Assembly (NCBI GenBank): GCA_026705295.1 | Contig: JAPPBA010000120.1 | Location: 1-44,393 of the forward strand | Direction of reading: 5' to 3' | Origin: Candidatus Palauibacter australiensis | GTDB taxonomy: Bacteria > Gemmatimonadota > Gemmatimonadetes > Palauibacterales > Palauibacteraceae | Length of the DNA stretch: 44,393 bases | Shown: one piece after another, positions 1-9,856 of the stretch | How the letters are laid out: every line of letters starts with the position of its first letter | Numbering within the stretch: position 1 is the stretch's first letter | The notes under the pieces: generated by a model | Databases searched by the model: none | What the model was told of the DNA's origin: nothing | The model's input: the letters and a program-made list of their open reading frames with translations, nothing else | Position numbers and translations under genes: made by a program

Positions 1-647
1 GGACCTTTCCGAGCCCGAATGGCGGTCTCCTCCCCGTCCTAAGGGGGATCGACCTGACCGTGGACCCAGGGGACGCCCTGGCCATCGTGGGTCCGAGTGG
101 GTCGGGGAAGTCCACGCTGCTACATTTGCTCGGCGCCCTCGACCGGCCGACGGCGGGAGACGTCTGGCTCGGGGGCGAACGGGTGTCGGAACTCGGGGGC
201 GAGCGGCTCGCCGAACTGAGGAACCGGTTCGTCGGGTTCGTCTTCCAGTTCCATCACCTGCTGCGCGATTTCACGGCGCTGGAGAACGTGATGCTGCCGC
301 GGCTGATCGCCGGGGCGTCGCGGGAGGACGCCCGCGACCGGGCCGCGGCACTGCTGGCCCAGGTGGGTCTGGCGGAACGGGCGAGCCACCGGCCGCGCCG
401 GCTGTCCGGCGGTGAGCAGCAGCGGGTCGCGGTGGCGCGGGCGCTGGCGAACGCGCCGCCGCTCGTGCTGGCGGACGAGCCGTCCGGCAACCTCGACGCC
501 CCGGCGACGTTGCGCCTGCACGACCTGTTGTTCGAACTGGTGGACGGACACGGCGCGGCGCTGGTCGTCGTGACGCACAGCCGCGAACTGGCGGGTCGGG
601 CGGGGCGGGTGCTGCGCATCGAGAGCGGGGCGCTCGTGGCGGCGTGA
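1..647 (+). CDS. lolD: LolD-like ABC transporter ATP-binding protein (5' end outside window)
   Basis: ATPase subunit of a MacB/LolCDE-type ABC transporter, which in diderm bacteria extracts lipoproteins from the inner membrane for transfer to the outer membrane. The frame is already open at base 3 and reads through the usual N-terminal part (VLRGIDLTVDPGDALAIVG), so the true start lies left of the window. A GTG at 60 would remove the first strand and is not the start. Visible motifs are Walker A GPSGSGKST, Q-loop region FVFQFHHLL, signature LSGGEQQRVAVARALA, Walker B LVLADEPSGNLD and H-loop VTHS. The FQFHHLL and DEPSGNLD wording is typical of the LolD/MacB/FtsE branch. LolD rather than MacB is inferred from the absence of a fused permease. 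mcsA follows after 32 bases and may be co-transcribed. Confidence 0.85.
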   Translation, partial: TFPSPNGGLLPVLRGIDLTVDPGDALAIVGPSGSGKSTLLHLLGALDRPTAGDVWLGGERVSELGGERLAELRNRFVGFVFQFHHLLRDFTALENVMLPRLIAGASREDARDRAAALLAQVGLAERASHRPRRLSGGEQQRVAVARALANAPPLVLADEPSGNLDAPATLRLHDLLFELVDGHGAALVVVTHSRELAGRAGRVLRIESGALVAA

Positions 648-679
648 TGGAGCGCCGGGCGAGGTAACGGAGAAACGGG

Positions 680-1174
680 ATGGACTGCGAGAACTGCGGG
701 GAGCGCAAGGCGACGATCACCCTCACGGAGATCGAGAACAACGAGATGCGTACGCTCAATCTCTGTTCGACCTGCGCGACGCTGAAGGGAGTGTCGGCCG
801 GCGGCGGATCGGCGCCCATGGCGGACCTGCTGGCGCACCTCGGCGGGAGCGCCGGGGACACGCTGTTCGACGAGGCCGGCGAGGCGTGCGAGTACTGCGG
901 CACCGGGGCCGGCGACTTCCGCAAATCCGGGAGGCTGGGCTGTCCGCAGTGCTACGCGCAGTTCCACCGTCAGCTCCGTGCGCTCCTCCGCCGCGTACAC
1001 GGCTCCTCTCAGCACATGGGGAAGGTGTACGTGAGCACGGCCCCGGACGCGGACCCGGAGCAGGTCCGCCTCTCCACCCTCCGGCGCCGGCTCGATCGCG
1101 CGGTGGAGATCGAAGACTTCGAATCCGCGGCGGACCTCAGGGACGCGATCCACGCGCTGACGGAGGTGTCGTGA
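680..1174 (+). CDS. mcsA: McsA-like zinc-binding activator with C-terminal UVR motif
   Basis: McsA is the zinc-binding partner that activates the protein-arginine kinase McsB. The 164-residue product has four CxxC pairs (CENC at the N-terminus, CSTC near residue 31, CEYC near 71, CPQC near 88), expected for two zinc sites. A C-terminal UVR-type helical hairpin (RRRLDRAVEIEDFESAADLRDAI) resembles the interaction motif of UvrB, UvrC and ClpC. The ATG at 680 has GGAG eight bases upstream. The stop overlaps the mcsB GTG in a GTGA, and clpC follows. In Firmicutes the order is ctsR-mcsA-mcsB-clpC; here a LolD-like gene occupies the ctsR position. Identification rests on the cysteine pattern, the UVR tail and the neighbours. 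Confidence 0.88.
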   Translation: MDCENCGERKATITLTEIENNEMRTLNLCSTCATLKGVSAGGGSAPMADLLAHLGGSAGDTLFDEAGEACEYCGTGAGDFRKSGRLGCPQCYAQFHRQLRALLRRVHGSSQHMGKVYVSTAPDADPEQVRLSTLRRRLDRAVEIEDFESAADLRDAIHALTEVS

Positions 1175-2247
1175 CGGACGGGCCCGAAGCCGCGCCGCAC
1201 ATCGGGACCCACGGTCTCGACTGGCTGGATGAGGAAGGGCCCGACGGCGACATCGTCGTCTCGAGTCGCGTACGCCTCGCCCGCAACCTCCAGGGATATT
1301 CGTTCTCGGCCCACGCGACCGGAGAAGAGCGCGAAGCCCTGCTCGAGAAGGCGCGGGCGGCGACGGAGGCCGCGGGCGTGCTCGAAGAGGTCGATTTCTG
1401 GGAGATATCGCGCCTCGGCCCGATGGACCGCCTCCTCCTGCTCGAGCGGCGCCTCGTGAGCAAGGAACTCATCGGGAAACCCGAAACTGGACCGCGTCGC
1501 GGCTCGGGCCTCGTCCTGTCCCGGACGCGGGCCCTCGGGATGATGGTGAACGAGGAAGATCACCTCCGGCTGCAGACGCTGCGCGGGGGCTTCCAGCTCG
1601 CGGCCGCGTGGCGCGACCTCGATCAGCTCGACGAGGAGATTGGCGCCCGCCTTCCGTACGCCTTCCACCAGGAGTTCGGCTTCCTCACCTCCTGTCCGAC
1701 CAACGTGGGGACCGGGCTGCGGGCCTCCGTCTTCATCCATCTGCCCGGTCTCGTCCTCACCCGTCAGATCCGCAAGGTGCTCGAGGGGATGGGGCAACTC
1801 GGCGTGACCTATCGGGGTCTATACGGAGAGGGTTCGAGGATCGTGGGAAACCTGTTCCAGATCTCGAACCAGACGACCCTGGGCAAGACCGAGGAGGACC
1901 TGATCGACCAGCTTGAGCGCCTGGTCGGCCGCGTCATCGGATACGAGAAGCAGGCGCGGGCTGTCCTGCTGCGCGAGGCGCCGAACGTGCTCGAGGACAA
2001 GGTCTGGCGAGCCTACGGCATCCTGTCTCACGCAAGAAGCCTGCCGTTCGAGGAGATGATGAACCTCCTTTCCGGAGTCCGTCTCGGCATCTCGCTGAAA
2101 CTTCTGAAAACGCCTCGGGTAGATGTGATCAGCCGCATGATGATCCATGCCCAGACCGCCCATCTCGCGCGTGCGGCCGGGCGCCGGCTCGACGAGGCGG
2201 ATGCGGACGCGTTCCGCGCCAGCTACGTTCGAAGAGCCCTTGCGTAG
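1171..2247 (+). CDS. mcsB: Protein-arginine kinase McsB
   Basis: ATP:guanido phosphotransferase-fold kinase that phosphorylates arginines on misfolded proteins, marking them for ClpC-ClpP. The 358-residue product (usual length about 350) begins at GTG 1171, preceded by GGAGG and overlapping the mcsA stop. The frame stays open further upstream, but that part is a shadow of mcsA. Family motifs are SSRVRLARN near residue 30, NEEDH at 127-131 holding the catalytic Glu, and CPTNVGTGLRAS with the catalytic Cys at 175. At the C-terminus, where Firmicutes McsB carries the phospho-arginine-sensing RDxxRA motif, I read A345-D346-A-F-R349-A350. The first Arg is therefore absent, which may weaken allosteric self-activation (inference). 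Function as McsB is secure from motifs and context. Confidence 0.93.
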   Translation: MTDGPEAAPHIGTHGLDWLDEEGPDGDIVVSSRVRLARNLQGYSFSAHATGEEREALLEKARAATEAAGVLEEVDFWEISRLGPMDRLLLLERRLVSKELIGKPETGPRRGSGLVLSRTRALGMMVNEEDHLRLQTLRGGFQLAAAWRDLDQLDEEIGARLPYAFHQEFGFLTSCPTNVGTGLRASVFIHLPGLVLTRQIRKVLEGMGQLGVTYRGLYGEGSRIVGNLFQISNQTTLGKTEEDLIDQLERLVGRVIGYEKQARAVLLREAPNVLEDKVWRAYGILSHARSLPFEEMMNLLSGVRLGISLKLLKTPRVDVISRMMIHAQTAHLARAAGRRLDEADADAFRASYVRRALA

Positions 2248-2314
2248 CGCGGGATCGTACTAGTGTACACCAGTTACGCCGTCGGCCCCTGCGTCGACGC
2301 CCCATGAGGCGCGG
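2248..2314 (+). promoter_or_regulatory. mcsB-clpC intergenic gap with possible operator-like palindrome
   Basis: This 67-base gap is the only non-coding interval of note in the mcsA-mcsB-clpC-bamA run. It contains GTACTAGTGTAC at about 2257-2268, with an ACTAGT palindrome inside. I see no CtsR direct repeat (GGTCAAA-type) and no CIRCE inverted repeat (TTAGCACTC-N9-GAGTGCTAA), the usual heat-shock operators for clpC. A weak TTGCGT at 2240 lies in a poor position for a promoter. Whether transcription starts here is open. Confidence 0.2.
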
Positions 2315-4804
2315 ATGAACTACAATTTCACGGATCGTGTTCGAAAGGTGCTCGCCATGGCGCGCGAGGAGGCCATCCGCCTCAAACACGATTACGTGGG
2401 AACGGAACACATCCTCCTCGGCCTGATCCGCGAAGGGGAGGGCGTCGCCGCCGCGGTTCTGGCCAACCTCTCCGCCGACCTCGACGAGTTGAAGCGGCTC
2501 GTGGAGGGGAACATCCGGACGGGGAAGAGCAGTTCGTCGATTGGCGAACTCCCTTACACGACGCAGGCGAAGAACGTGCTCGAGCACGCGATGGCCGAGA
2601 CGGAGGAGCTCAACCACACCTACGTGGGGACGGAGCACCTGCTGCTCGGTCTCCTCCGCCAGGAGAAGGGGCTCGCGGCCAAGGTGCTCGGAGAAGCCGG
2701 AATCGGGCTCGACGGCGCGCGGGCCGAGACGCTGAAGCTCCTCGGGACGGACATGCCGGCCGGCGGTACGCCCGCCACGGCCTCCGTTTCCGACCCCGCG
2801 AGTTCGTCGGGCAAGAAGGGCGACAAGAAGTCGAAGACCCCGGCGCTCGACCATTTCTGCCGCGATCTCACGCAGCTCGCCAGCCAGGGGAAGCTCGATC
2901 CGACGATCGGACGGCTGGGCGAGATCGAGCGCATGATGGAGGTCCTCTCGCGCCGCAAGAAGAACAACCCCGTGCTCATCGGCGAGCCGGGCGTGGGCAA
3001 GACGGCGATCGTCGAGGGGCTTGCCCAGGCCATCCAGCGGGGCGACGTGCCGGACAGCCTGAAGCGGCACCGCGTCCTGGCGCTCGACATGGCGGCGGTC
3101 ATCGCCGGCACCAAGTACCGGGGTCAGTTCGAGGAACGCCTCAAGGCGATCGTCAACGAGACCTCGCAGGCGAAAGGCGTCATCCTCTTCATCGACGAGC
3201 TGCACACCCTCGTCGGGGCGGGGGCGGCGGAAGGCGCGATCGACGCGTCGAACATGCTCAAGCCGGCGCTCTCCCGGGGGGAGCTGCAGTGCGTGGGCGC
3301 CTCCACCCTGAACGAGTACCGGAAGTACATCGAGAAGGACGGGGCGCTGGAACGCCGCTTCCAGACCGTGATCGTCGAAGCTCCGACCATCGACGAGACC
3401 GTGGAGATCCTTCAGGGTCTCCGGAAGTACTACGAAGACCACCACAACGTGGAGATCCCGGATGCGTCGCTTTCCGCCGCCGCCCGGCTGGCGGAGCGCT
3501 ACATCACGGACCGCTTTCTCCCGGACAAGGCCATCGACGTGATCGATGAGGCGGGCGCGAGGTCGAGGCTCGCCGCTCAGGTGCCGCCCGCCGAGGTGCA
3601 GGAGTTCCACGCGAAGCTCGAGGAACTCGCGGAGTGGAAGGACGCCGCGATCAGCGACCAGGACTTCGAGCGCGCCGCCTACCTGCGGGATCGGGAGAAG
3701 GAGGTTCAGGAGGAGATCAAGCGCCGGCGCGACGAATGGGAGCGCGCCCGGGCCGAGTTCCGCCCCACGGTCGACGAGGACGATATCGCCTTCATCGTGG
3801 GCCGCTGGACGGGGATTCCCGTGACCCGGCTGCGGGAGGCGGAAACGGACCGCCTGCTCCGCATGGAGGACGAACTACACGAGAGCGTCGTCGGACAGGA
3901 CGAGGCCATCGAGGCGGTAAGTCGCGCCATCCGCCGCGGGCGGGCGGGACTGAAGGACCCCGACCGGCCCATCGGGAGCTTCATCTTCTGCGGTCCGACG
4001 GGAGTGGGAAAGACGGAGCTGGCGCGGGCGCTGGCGCGCTTCCTGTTCGCGGAGGAGAGCGCGCTCGTGCGCGTGGACATGTCGGAGTACATGGAGAAGT
4101 TCTCCGTGAGCCGTCTCATCGGCGCGCCGCCGGGCTACGTGGGCTACGAGGACTCCGGCGCGCTCACGAAGGCCATCCGGCGGCGGCCGTACAGCGTCGT
4201 CCTGCTCGACGAGATCGAGAAGGCGCATCCCGACGTCTTCAACATCCTCCTCCAGGTCCTCGACGAGGGCCGGCTCACGGACAACTACGGCCGGGTCATC
4301 GACTTCAAGAACACCGTCGTCATCATGACGTCGAACGTCGGGAGCCGGGACATCGGCAGCTCGACCCGCGTGGGGTTCACGGAGGAGTCGAGCGGGATCG
4401 ACTACGACCGGATCCGGGAACGGGTGTCGGACGAGATCGACCGCGTGTTCACGCCCGAGTTCCTGAACCGGGTCGAGGAGACGATCGTCTTCCACCCGCT
4501 GTCGAAGGAGCAGCTGGGAGAGATCGTGCACATCCAGCTCAGGGAGGTGCAGAAGCGCCTCGCGGAGGAGAGGCTGGAACTCGAGCTGACCGATGCGGCG
4601 ATCCGTTTCCTGGTGGACCGCGGCTACGACGAGAAGTTCGGGGCGCGCCCGCTCAAGCGGACGATTCAGCGGCACGTCGAGGATGCGCTCTCCGAGCGGA
4701 TTTTGATGGCCGATTTCGAGCCCGGCGACCGGATCCGGGTGGACATCGCCGACGACGAGGACAGCCTGGTGTTCGCCACGCCCACGACGTCCTCGGCGAC
4801 ATGA
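2315..4804 (+). CDS. clpC: ATP-dependent Clp protease ATP-binding subunit ClpC
   Basis: Hsp100 unfoldase that recognises phospho-arginine-tagged substrates and feeds them to ClpP. The 829 residues show the double Clp-N repeat (residues 1-145) with YVGTEH in both halves. Glu31 and Glu107 align with the glutamates that bind phospho-arginine in Bacillus ClpC. Next come AAA domain 1 (Walker A GEPGVGKT near 223, Walker B ILFIDELH), a middle domain with a UVR motif ([16 protein letters not shown]), and AAA domain 2 (Walker [10 protein letters not shown] near 560, Walker [12 protein letters not shown]) with a ClpB-type C-terminal domain. The UVR-bearing middle domain separates ClpC from ClpA and ClpB. 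The ATG at 2315 has GAGG upstream. The stop overlaps the bamA ATG. No ClpP gene is present in the window. Confidence 0.96.
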   Translation: MNYNFTDRVRKVLAMAREEAIRLKHDYVGTEHILLGLIREGEGVAAAVLANLSADLDELKRLVEGNIRTGKSSSSIGELPYTTQAKNVLEHAMAETEELNHTYVGTEHLLLGLLRQEKGLAAKVLGEAGIGLDGARAETLKLLGTDMPAGGTPATASVSDPASSSGKKGDKKSKTPALDHFCRDLTQLASQGKLDPTIGRLGEIERMMEVLSRRKKNNPVLIGEPGVGKTAIVEGLAQAIQRGDVPDSLKRHRVLALDMAAVIAGTKYRGQFEERLKAIVNETSQAKGVILFIDELHTLVGAGAAEGAIDASNMLKPALSRGELQCVGASTLNEYRKYIEKDGALERRFQTVIVEAPTIDETVEILQGLRKYYEDHHNVEIPDASLSAAARLAERYITDRFLPDKAIDVIDEAGARSRLAAQVPPAEVQEFHAKLEELAEWKDAAISDQDFERAAYLRDREKEVQEEIKRRRDEWERARAEFRPTVDEDDIAFIVGRWTGIPVTRLREAETDRLLRMEDELHESVVGQDEAIEAVSRAIRRGRAGLKDPDRPIGSFIFCGPTGVGKTELARALARFLFAEESALVRVDMSEYMEKFSVSRLIGAPPGYVGYEDSGALTKAIRRRPYSVVLLDEIEKAHPDVFNILLQVLDEGRLTDNYGRVIDFKNTVVIMTSNVGSRDIGSSTRVGFTEESSGIDYDRIRERVSDEIDRVFTPEFLNRVEETIVFHPLSKEQLGEIVHIQLREVQKRLAEERLELELTDAAIRFLVDRGYDEKFGARPLKRTIQRHVEDALSERILMADFEPGDRIRVDIADDEDSLVFATPTTSSAT

Positions 4805-7230
4805 GCCGGTGGCGGCCGCCTGCCGGCGCGGCGGGCGGACTGTGGCTGACGGGCCTGATCCTCGGGCTCGCCGCGGCGGAGCCGGCGGCGGGGCAGTTTC
4901 AGCTCGACCAGTCGTCCGTCCGCGTCGATTCGGTCGTGGTGGTGGGGAATCAACGCCACCCCGCGAACGTCATCATCACCCGCAGCGGGCTCCGCTCGGG
5001 CAACGTCGTGCGCCAGCCCCAGATCCAGGATGCGATCCGGCGCCTCTTCAGCTCCGGCGACTTTTCGGATGTCGAGATCGGAGTGGTGGAGTCGGACGAT
5101 CCAGAGCGCGGCGTGTTCTATATCCGCGTGGAAGAACGGCCCTACATCACGCAGTACGCGTTCCGCGGACTGGAACGGGTGGACGAGGATGTGATCCGGG
5201 ACACGATCGGCCTCGCGAACAACAGTCCGCTCGACCCGAGCCGGATCGGGCGGGCGCGCGTCACGCTCCTCGAACTGTTGTCCAACGAGGGATTCCCGAC
5301 CGCGAGCGTGGATACGCTCATCCGCCCGGACCCGGCGTTTCCTCGCGACCTGCTCGTCGTGTTCGACGTGGACGAAGGCCCGCGGCTCGGGGTCACGGCG
5401 ATCACGTTCGACGGGAACGAGGCCTTCACGGACGCGGAACTCCGGGCAGCGATGGCCACGGACGAGGAGGGATTCTTCTGGTTCGATTCGGGAGAGCTCA
5501 AGAAGGATGAATTCCGGCGCGACCTGACGGAGCGACTCCCGGACTTCTACCGCGCCAACGGCTATCTCGACTTCGAGGTCCTCGGGGACACGGTCATATC
5601 GGACCGCGTCACCGGGAAGGGCCGGATCGAGATCCGGGTGGCGGAGGGCGCCCAGTATCTGCTCGAGGACCTGAGGATCACGGGCAACCGCGCCTTCCCG
5701 CTCGCGACGATCGAGCCGATCGTCCGCCGCGACCAGCACGAGGCCGAAGGGGAGGAGGAGTATCCTCCGTTCAACTTCACGGCGTTCTACGCTTCGCCGG
5801 CGGACCTCGGGGACCTGTACCGCAACAACGGATACCTCGGCTCGCGCGTCACGCCGGACGTGCGGCGCGTGGATGTCCCCGAGGGCGAGGCGCCCCGCGT
5901 CACGGCCCATCTCGTCATCCAGGAGGGGGCGCGGAGCTACATCCGCGAGATCGCGATCGAAGGGAACACGGCTACGCACGACCGGGTGATCCGGAACCGC
6001 CTGCTCATCTTCCCCGGAGACGTGTACTCGCAGGAACGCCTGATCCAGTCGTTCCAGAACATCCAGGGGCTGAACTTCTTCGAGCCGCTGCCGCCGGACG
6101 AGGCGATCGACATCCGCCCGCGGCCGGACGGGGACATCGACATCTCGCTGCGCGTCCAGGAGAAGCAGACGGGGACGCTGAACTTCGGGATCACCGCGTC
6201 CGGCTACACCGGGCTCGCGGGCTTCATCGGCTATACGCAGCCGAACCTCTTCGGGCTCGCGAAGACGGGGAGCTTACGCTGGATCTTCGGCCGCCGGCAG
6301 CGGGACCTCGACATCAGCTACTCCGATCCGGAAGTCCTCGGAAGCCACTACTCCGCCAACGTATCGCTCCGGGATTCGCGCGATCAGTTCACCGGTTTCA
6401 GCCTCGGGGACCGCCGCCAGAGGGGCGGCCTGACGGAGGTCGGCGTCCCCATCTTCGGGATTCGGAACACGCGCGTGTTCGTGGGCTACTCGCTCTTCGA
6501 CGACGACGTGCGGGGGCTGGACACGACGAACGTGGTCGGGCGGCGGTTCTCGCTCTTCTCCGGCCTGCGGTCCACGCTCTCCGGGCGCCTGGTCCAGGAC
6601 AGCCGGAACAATCCGCTGTTCGCGACGGCCGGCGCCCGCAACCAGATCGCGTTCCGTCAGACGGGCGGCCTGCTGGGAGGCGATGGGAACTACCAGAAGC
6701 TCGATCTGACGAGCGAGTGGTTCGTGCCGGTGGGCCAGCTCGGAGGGGGCCCCGGGAGCACGAGCCCCCCCATCGAACTCACCTTCGGACTCAGCTTCGA
6801 GGCGGGACTCATCCTGGGCCGGAATCCGTTCTTCACCGAACGCTACTACGCGGGGGGCACGCAGGCGGGGATCCAGTTACGAGGGTACGACGAAGCCTCG
6901 ATCACACCGTCGGGGCACATCCCGGACAACGCCCCCTTCAGCGACCTCGACCGCGTGGGAGAATCGTTCTTCCGGACCGGGGTGACTTTCGGGATCAAGC
7001 TCACGAGCAGCATCTTCATGAGCGCCTTCATGGACGCGGGGAACGTCTGGCTGGACGCCAGCCAGCTCAACCCGACGGACCTCCTGGTGGGGGCCGGGAT
7101 CGGCGCGAGTCTCGTGACGCCGTTCGGTCCGCTGGGCCTCGACTACGCATACGGGTTCGATCGGCGCGATGTCCTGGGCCGGCCGGATCCGGGTTGGCAG
7201 TTGCACTTCAAGTTCGGACGCGTGTTCTGA
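4801..7230 (+). CDS. bamA: Outer membrane protein assembly factor BamA
   Basis: Central beta-barrel of the BAM complex, which folds and inserts outer-membrane proteins. The 809-residue product starts at ATG 4801, overlapping the clpC stop as ATGA. A hydrophobic signal segment ([20 protein letters not shown]) comes first. The N-terminal half then carries successive POTRA-like repeats with the [40 protein letters not shown] and [14 protein letters not shown] pattern. The C-terminal bacterial surface antigen barrel contains the [17 protein letters not shown] block, equivalent to the L6/VRGF region, and ends in an aromatic residue (LHFKFGRVF), as barrel substrates do. An ompH/skp gene follows 18 bases later and lpxD after it, the classical bamA-skp-lpxD-fabZ-lpxA-lpxB order. 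The frame continues upstream inside clpC but that part is not coding. Confidence 0.95.
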   Translation: MSRWRPPAGAAGGLWLTGLILGLAAAEPAAGQFQLDQSSVRVDSVVVVGNQRHPANVIITRSGLRSGNVVRQPQIQDAIRRLFSSGDFSDVEIGVVESDDPERGVFYIRVEERPYITQYAFRGLERVDEDVIRDTIGLANNSPLDPSRIGRARVTLLELLSNEGFPTASVDTLIRPDPAFPRDLLVVFDVDEGPRLGVTAITFDGNEAFTDAELRAAMATDEEGFFWFDSGELKKDEFRRDLTERLPDFYRANGYLDFEVLGDTVISDRVTGKGRIEIRVAEGAQYLLEDLRITGNRAFPLATIEPIVRRDQHEAEGEEEYPPFNFTAFYASPADLGDLYRNNGYLGSRVTPDVRRVDVPEGEAPRVTAHLVIQEGARSYIREIAIEGNTATHDRVIRNRLLIFPGDVYSQERLIQSFQNIQGLNFFEPLPPDEAIDIRPRPDGDIDISLRVQEKQTGTLNFGITASGYTGLAGFIGYTQPNLFGLAKTGSLRWIFGRRQRDLDISYSDPEVLGSHYSANVSLRDSRDQFTGFSLGDRRQRGGLTEVGVPIFGIRNTRVFVGYSLFDDDVRGLDTTNVVGRRFSLFSGLRSTLSGRLVQDSRNNPLFATAGARNQIAFRQTGGLLGGDGNYQKLDLTSEWFVPVGQLGGGPGSTSPPIELTFGLSFEAGLILGRNPFFTERYYAGGTQAGIQLRGYDEASITPSGHIPDNAPFSDLDRVGESFFRTGVTFGIKLTSSIFMSAFMDAGNVWLDASQLNPTDLLVGAGIGASLVTPFGPLGLDYAYGFDRRDVLGRPDPGWQLHFKFGRVF

Positions 7231-7248
7231 ACCGAGAGGGATAACGAC

Positions 7249-7857
7249 ATGAACTCGATCCACAGGGGTGCGGGGCCGGCGGCGATGTGCGCGCTCGCGC
7301 TTGGCGCGCTGGTCGCGGGCCCTCTGGCCGGGCAGGAGCCGGCCGGCGCGCCACCGGTGCTGGAACTCGTCCCGCTGCCCCCGGAGGGGACGCCGATCGT
7401 CTACGTGAACACGCAGGCGATCCTCCCCGTCGCGCCCGGTGCCGATTCGGCCGGCGCGGCGTTTCAGCAGCTTTCCGTCGAGTTCGAGGGTGAGCTCGAC
7501 GCCTTCGCGGCGGAGATCGACTCTCTCATCGGGGCGTACCAGCAGCAGCAGTCTCTGCTCGACCCTGCCGGACGCCAGCAGAAAGAGCAGGAGATCCGCG
7601 ACAAGCAGCAGGAGGCGGCCACGAGGCAGCAGGAGTTGAACGTGGAATTGGATCGGCGTCGCGCGGAGCTGCTCGAACCGATCGTGGTGCGCGTGAACGA
7701 CGTGATCGAGGAGATCCGGGCGGAACGCGGCTTCTCGATCGTGCTCGACATCGCCGCGGGCGTGGTGGCGGCGGACCCTTCGCTTGACATCACCACCTCG
7801 GTGCTCGAGCGTCTCGGGGTGGATCTCGCCGCCCTCTCGGCCCAGCCCGGCAGCTAG
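7249..7857 (+). CDS. OmpH/Skp family periplasmic chaperone
   Basis: Skp-like holdase that escorts unfolded outer-membrane proteins to BamA. The 202 residues start with a cleavable signal peptide (MNSIHRGAGPAAMCALALGALVAG). A short strand follows (IVYVNTQAILPVAPGA, where family members read VDxxxVLxxxP). Then comes a long Gln/Glu/Arg-rich coiled-coil of about 90 residues (roughly 75-165) forming the tentacle arms, and a C-terminal strand region (FSIVLDIAAGVVAADPSLDIT) that matches the closing segment of Skp homologues. The RBS GAGAGGGA sits about eight bases before the ATG. The position directly after bamA and before lpxD is the standard one for skp. The overall fold is secure; orthology to E. 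coli skp is inferred from position. Confidence 0.88.
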   Translation: MNSIHRGAGPAAMCALALGALVAGPLAGQEPAGAPPVLELVPLPPEGTPIVYVNTQAILPVAPGADSAGAAFQQLSVEFEGELDAFAAEIDSLIGAYQQQQSLLDPAGRQQKEQEIRDKQQEAATRQQELNVELDRRRAELLEPIVVRVNDVIEEIRAERGFSIVLDIAAGVVAADPSLDITTSVLERLGVDLAALSAQPGS

Positions 7858-7910
7858 CCGGTCGGGTCCGGCTGCCAGCGGCGCGGCCCAGCTTCGGCTC
7901 CGTTCCCCGA

Positions 7911-8981
7911 ATGCCGGCGTTCACGGTCTCCGATCTCGCCCGTCGCGTCGGCGCGGACGTGCTGGGTGATCCCGACCGCCGCTTGACCGGAGTGGCCTCA
8001 CTCGACGTGGCCGGTCCGGAGGATCTCGCATTCTTCGCCCGCGAGACGATGCGGGAGGCCGTCCACGGGACGCGGGCGGGGGCGGTGTTGACCCCGCGCA
8101 GCTTCGAACCTGGCGCTGCCCGGTACAGCGTTCTGAAGGTTGACGACCCCCAACTCTCCTTCGCCAGCATCGTGCGGCTCTTCCATCCGGAGCCCGCGCC
8201 GCCGCCGGGGATCCACCCAGCCGCCCGCATCGACGAGGGGGCCCGGATCGGAGAGGCGGTGTCGGTGGGCCCGGGCGCGGTGGTGGAGGACGGGGCCCGC
8301 ATCGGGCGCGGGACGTGGGTGGGGCCCGGGACGCTCGTCGGCCGCGGAGCCCGGATCGGGAGGGACTGCCGGCTCGGCCACGCCGTCTCCATCCTCCACG
8401 GCGTCGAGTTGGGCGACCGCGTGCGCGTGCACGCCGGCGCGCGCGTCGGGACGGACGGCTTCGGGTACGTGCCCGGGCCGGACGGGGCCCACAAGGTGCC
8501 GCAGATCGGCGGCTGCGTGATCGGCGCCGACGTCGAAATCGGAGCGAATTGTACGATCGACCGGGGTGCGCTCGACGACACGCGGATCGGCGACCGCACC
8601 AAGCTCGACAACCTCGTGCACGTGGGACACAACGTGCGGATCGGAAGCGATTGCCTCATCGCGGCGCACGTCGGCATCGCGGGAAGCTGTGACATCGGCG
8701 CCGGCACGCAGTTCGGCGGCCAGGCGGGCGTGGCCGGCCACCTGACGATCGGTGCCGGCGCGCGCATCGCGGGCCAGACCGGCGTGGTTCAGGATGTGCC
8801 GCCCGAAGCGGAGTTGGGAGGGACGCCGGCCCGGCCCCAGCGGTCGTGGCTCAAGGAAGCCGCGCACCTGAGCCGGCTGCCGGATCTCTTCCATCGCGTC
8901 GCGCGGCTCGAGCGGCGATCGGGGGTTCGTGAGGGCGAGCGGCCCGTTGGGCGAGACCGGGCGGACGACGGAAGCGGTTGA
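7911..8981 (+). CDS. lpxD: UDP-3-O-acylglucosamine N-acyltransferase LpxD
   Basis: Third step of lipid A synthesis: transfers a 3-hydroxyacyl chain from ACP to the amine of UDP-3-O-acyl-glucosamine. The 356 residues show the N-terminal uridine-binding domain (1-100, including LTGVASLDVAGPEDLAFFA). A left-handed beta-helix of hexapeptide repeats follows (about 105-330; for example RIGEAVSVGPGAVVEDGARIG). GTDGFGYVPG and the LDNLVHVGHNVRIGSDCLIAAHVGIAGS block hold the catalytic His region. The tail is helical. The ATG at 7911 has no clear Shine-Dalgarno sequence. The stop overlaps the lpxC TTG. The N-terminal domain and the GFGY motif separate it from lpxA, found further along the same cluster. 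Confidence 0.95.
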   Translation: MPAFTVSDLARRVGADVLGDPDRRLTGVASLDVAGPEDLAFFARETMREAVHGTRAGAVLTPRSFEPGAARYSVLKVDDPQLSFASIVRLFHPEPAPPPGIHPAARIDEGARIGEAVSVGPGAVVEDGARIGRGTWVGPGTLVGRGARIGRDCRLGHAVSILHGVELGDRVRVHAGARVGTDGFGYVPGPDGAHKVPQIGGCVIGADVEIGANCTIDRGALDDTRIGDRTKLDNLVHVGHNVRIGSDCLIAAHVGIAGSCDIGAGTQFGGQAGVAGHLTIGAGARIAGQTGVVQDVPPEAELGGTPARPQRSWLKEAAHLSRLPDLFHRVARLERRSGVREGERPVGRDRADDGSG

Positions 8982-9856
8982 CGGCGAAACAGCGGACGAT
9001 CGCGCGGGCCGTGGAGGTGCACGGGTACGGCATACACACCGGCGAGCCCTCCGTCGTCAGGCTCCGCCCCGCGCCCGAGCACGGCGGTCTGCGCTTCCGT
9101 CGCACAGACCTCCCCGACTCACCGGAGATACCGGCCACGGTGGACTCCGTGCACTCCGCCCACCGTGAAACCGCCCTCCGCAAGGGTGACGCCGTGGTTC
9201 GCACCGCCGAGCACGTGCTCGCCGCGGCGCACGGGCTGGCGCTGGACAACCTCTGGATCGACGTCTCCGGGCCGGAAGCCCCCGCACTCGACGGGAGCGC
9301 CGCCGCGTGGTGCGACCGGCTGCTGGAAGCCGGACCGGTGGCACAGGAGGCGGAGGCGCCCCGCCTCCGGATCGACCGTCCCCTGCACCTGAAGATCGGG
9401 GGGACCCGGTACGATGTCCTCCCCGCGGAGTCCGGCCGCGTCTCGGCGACGATCGACTTCGACCACCCTCTCATCGGGCGGCAATCCGCAAGCGCGCGGC
9501 TGGAGCCAGCAGAGTTTGCCCGCGAGATCGCGCCAGCCCGCACCTTCGGTCTCGCCGCTTGGGCGGAGGCGCTGCGGGAGCGGGGACTCGCGCTCGGAGC
9601 GACGCGCGAAAACACCCTCGTCCTCTCCGGAGAGGGGCTCGAAAGCGGCCAGGAACTCCGTTTCCCGGATGAGTTCGTGCGCCACAAGATCCTGGACATC
9701 ATCGGCGACCTCGCACTCGTGGGCGCGAGGCTGCAATGTCATGTGGTCGCCGAGCGGCCGGGACATCGCGGCAACCTTGAACTCGCCCGCAGGCTGGCAG
9801 CCCGCATGGGGCGGGGACGCGGATCGAGGGAGAACGAGACGAACGAGGAAGGGTGA
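8978..9856 (+). CDS. lpxC: UDP-3-O-acyl-N-acetylglucosamine deacetylase LpxC
   Basis: Zinc deacetylase for the committed step of lipid A synthesis. The 292-residue product has the two-domain LpxC layout. It opens with VEVHGYGIHTG. Zinc and catalytic residues are visible: EHVLAAAHG with Glu78 and His79, HKILDIIGD with His236 and Asp240, and the GHRGN histidine at 263. These positions nearly match E. coli LpxC (79, 238, 242, 265). ARTFG near residue 185 is also characteristic. The start is a TTG at 8978 that overlaps the lpxD stop as TTGA; no upstream ATG or GTG suits the domain boundary better. The stop overlaps the fabZ ATG as TGATG. In Bacteroidetes LpxC and FabZ are fused; here they are separate but adjoining. 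Confidence 0.95.
   Translation: MTAKQRTIARAVEVHGYGIHTGEPSVVRLRPAPEHGGLRFRRTDLPDSPEIPATVDSVHSAHRETALRKGDAVVRTAEHVLAAAHGLALDNLWIDVSGPEAPALDGSAAAWCDRLLEAGPVAQEAEAPRLRIDRPLHLKIGGTRYDVLPAESGRVSATIDFDHPLIGRQSASARLEPAEFAREIAPARTFGLAAWAEALRERGLALGATRENTLVLSGEGLESGQELRFPDEFVRHKILDIIGDLALVGARLQCHVVAERPGHRGNLELARRLAARMGRGRGSRENETNEEG

Noticed and set aside
254-1153. Minus-strand frame of 299 residues over lolD and mcsA
   Set aside because: It is antisense to two genes with clear motifs, contains no domain and has no ribosome-binding site.
2248-2314. CtsR or CIRCE operator before clpC
   Set aside because: Neither consensus is present. The GTACTAGTGTAC element is only partly palindromic and is kept only as a low-confidence note.
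3634-4800. Long upstream extension of the bamA reading frame inside clpC
   Set aside because: The residues are Arg/Gly/Pro-rich shadow sequence. The signal peptide and the ATGA overlap place the bamA start at 4801.
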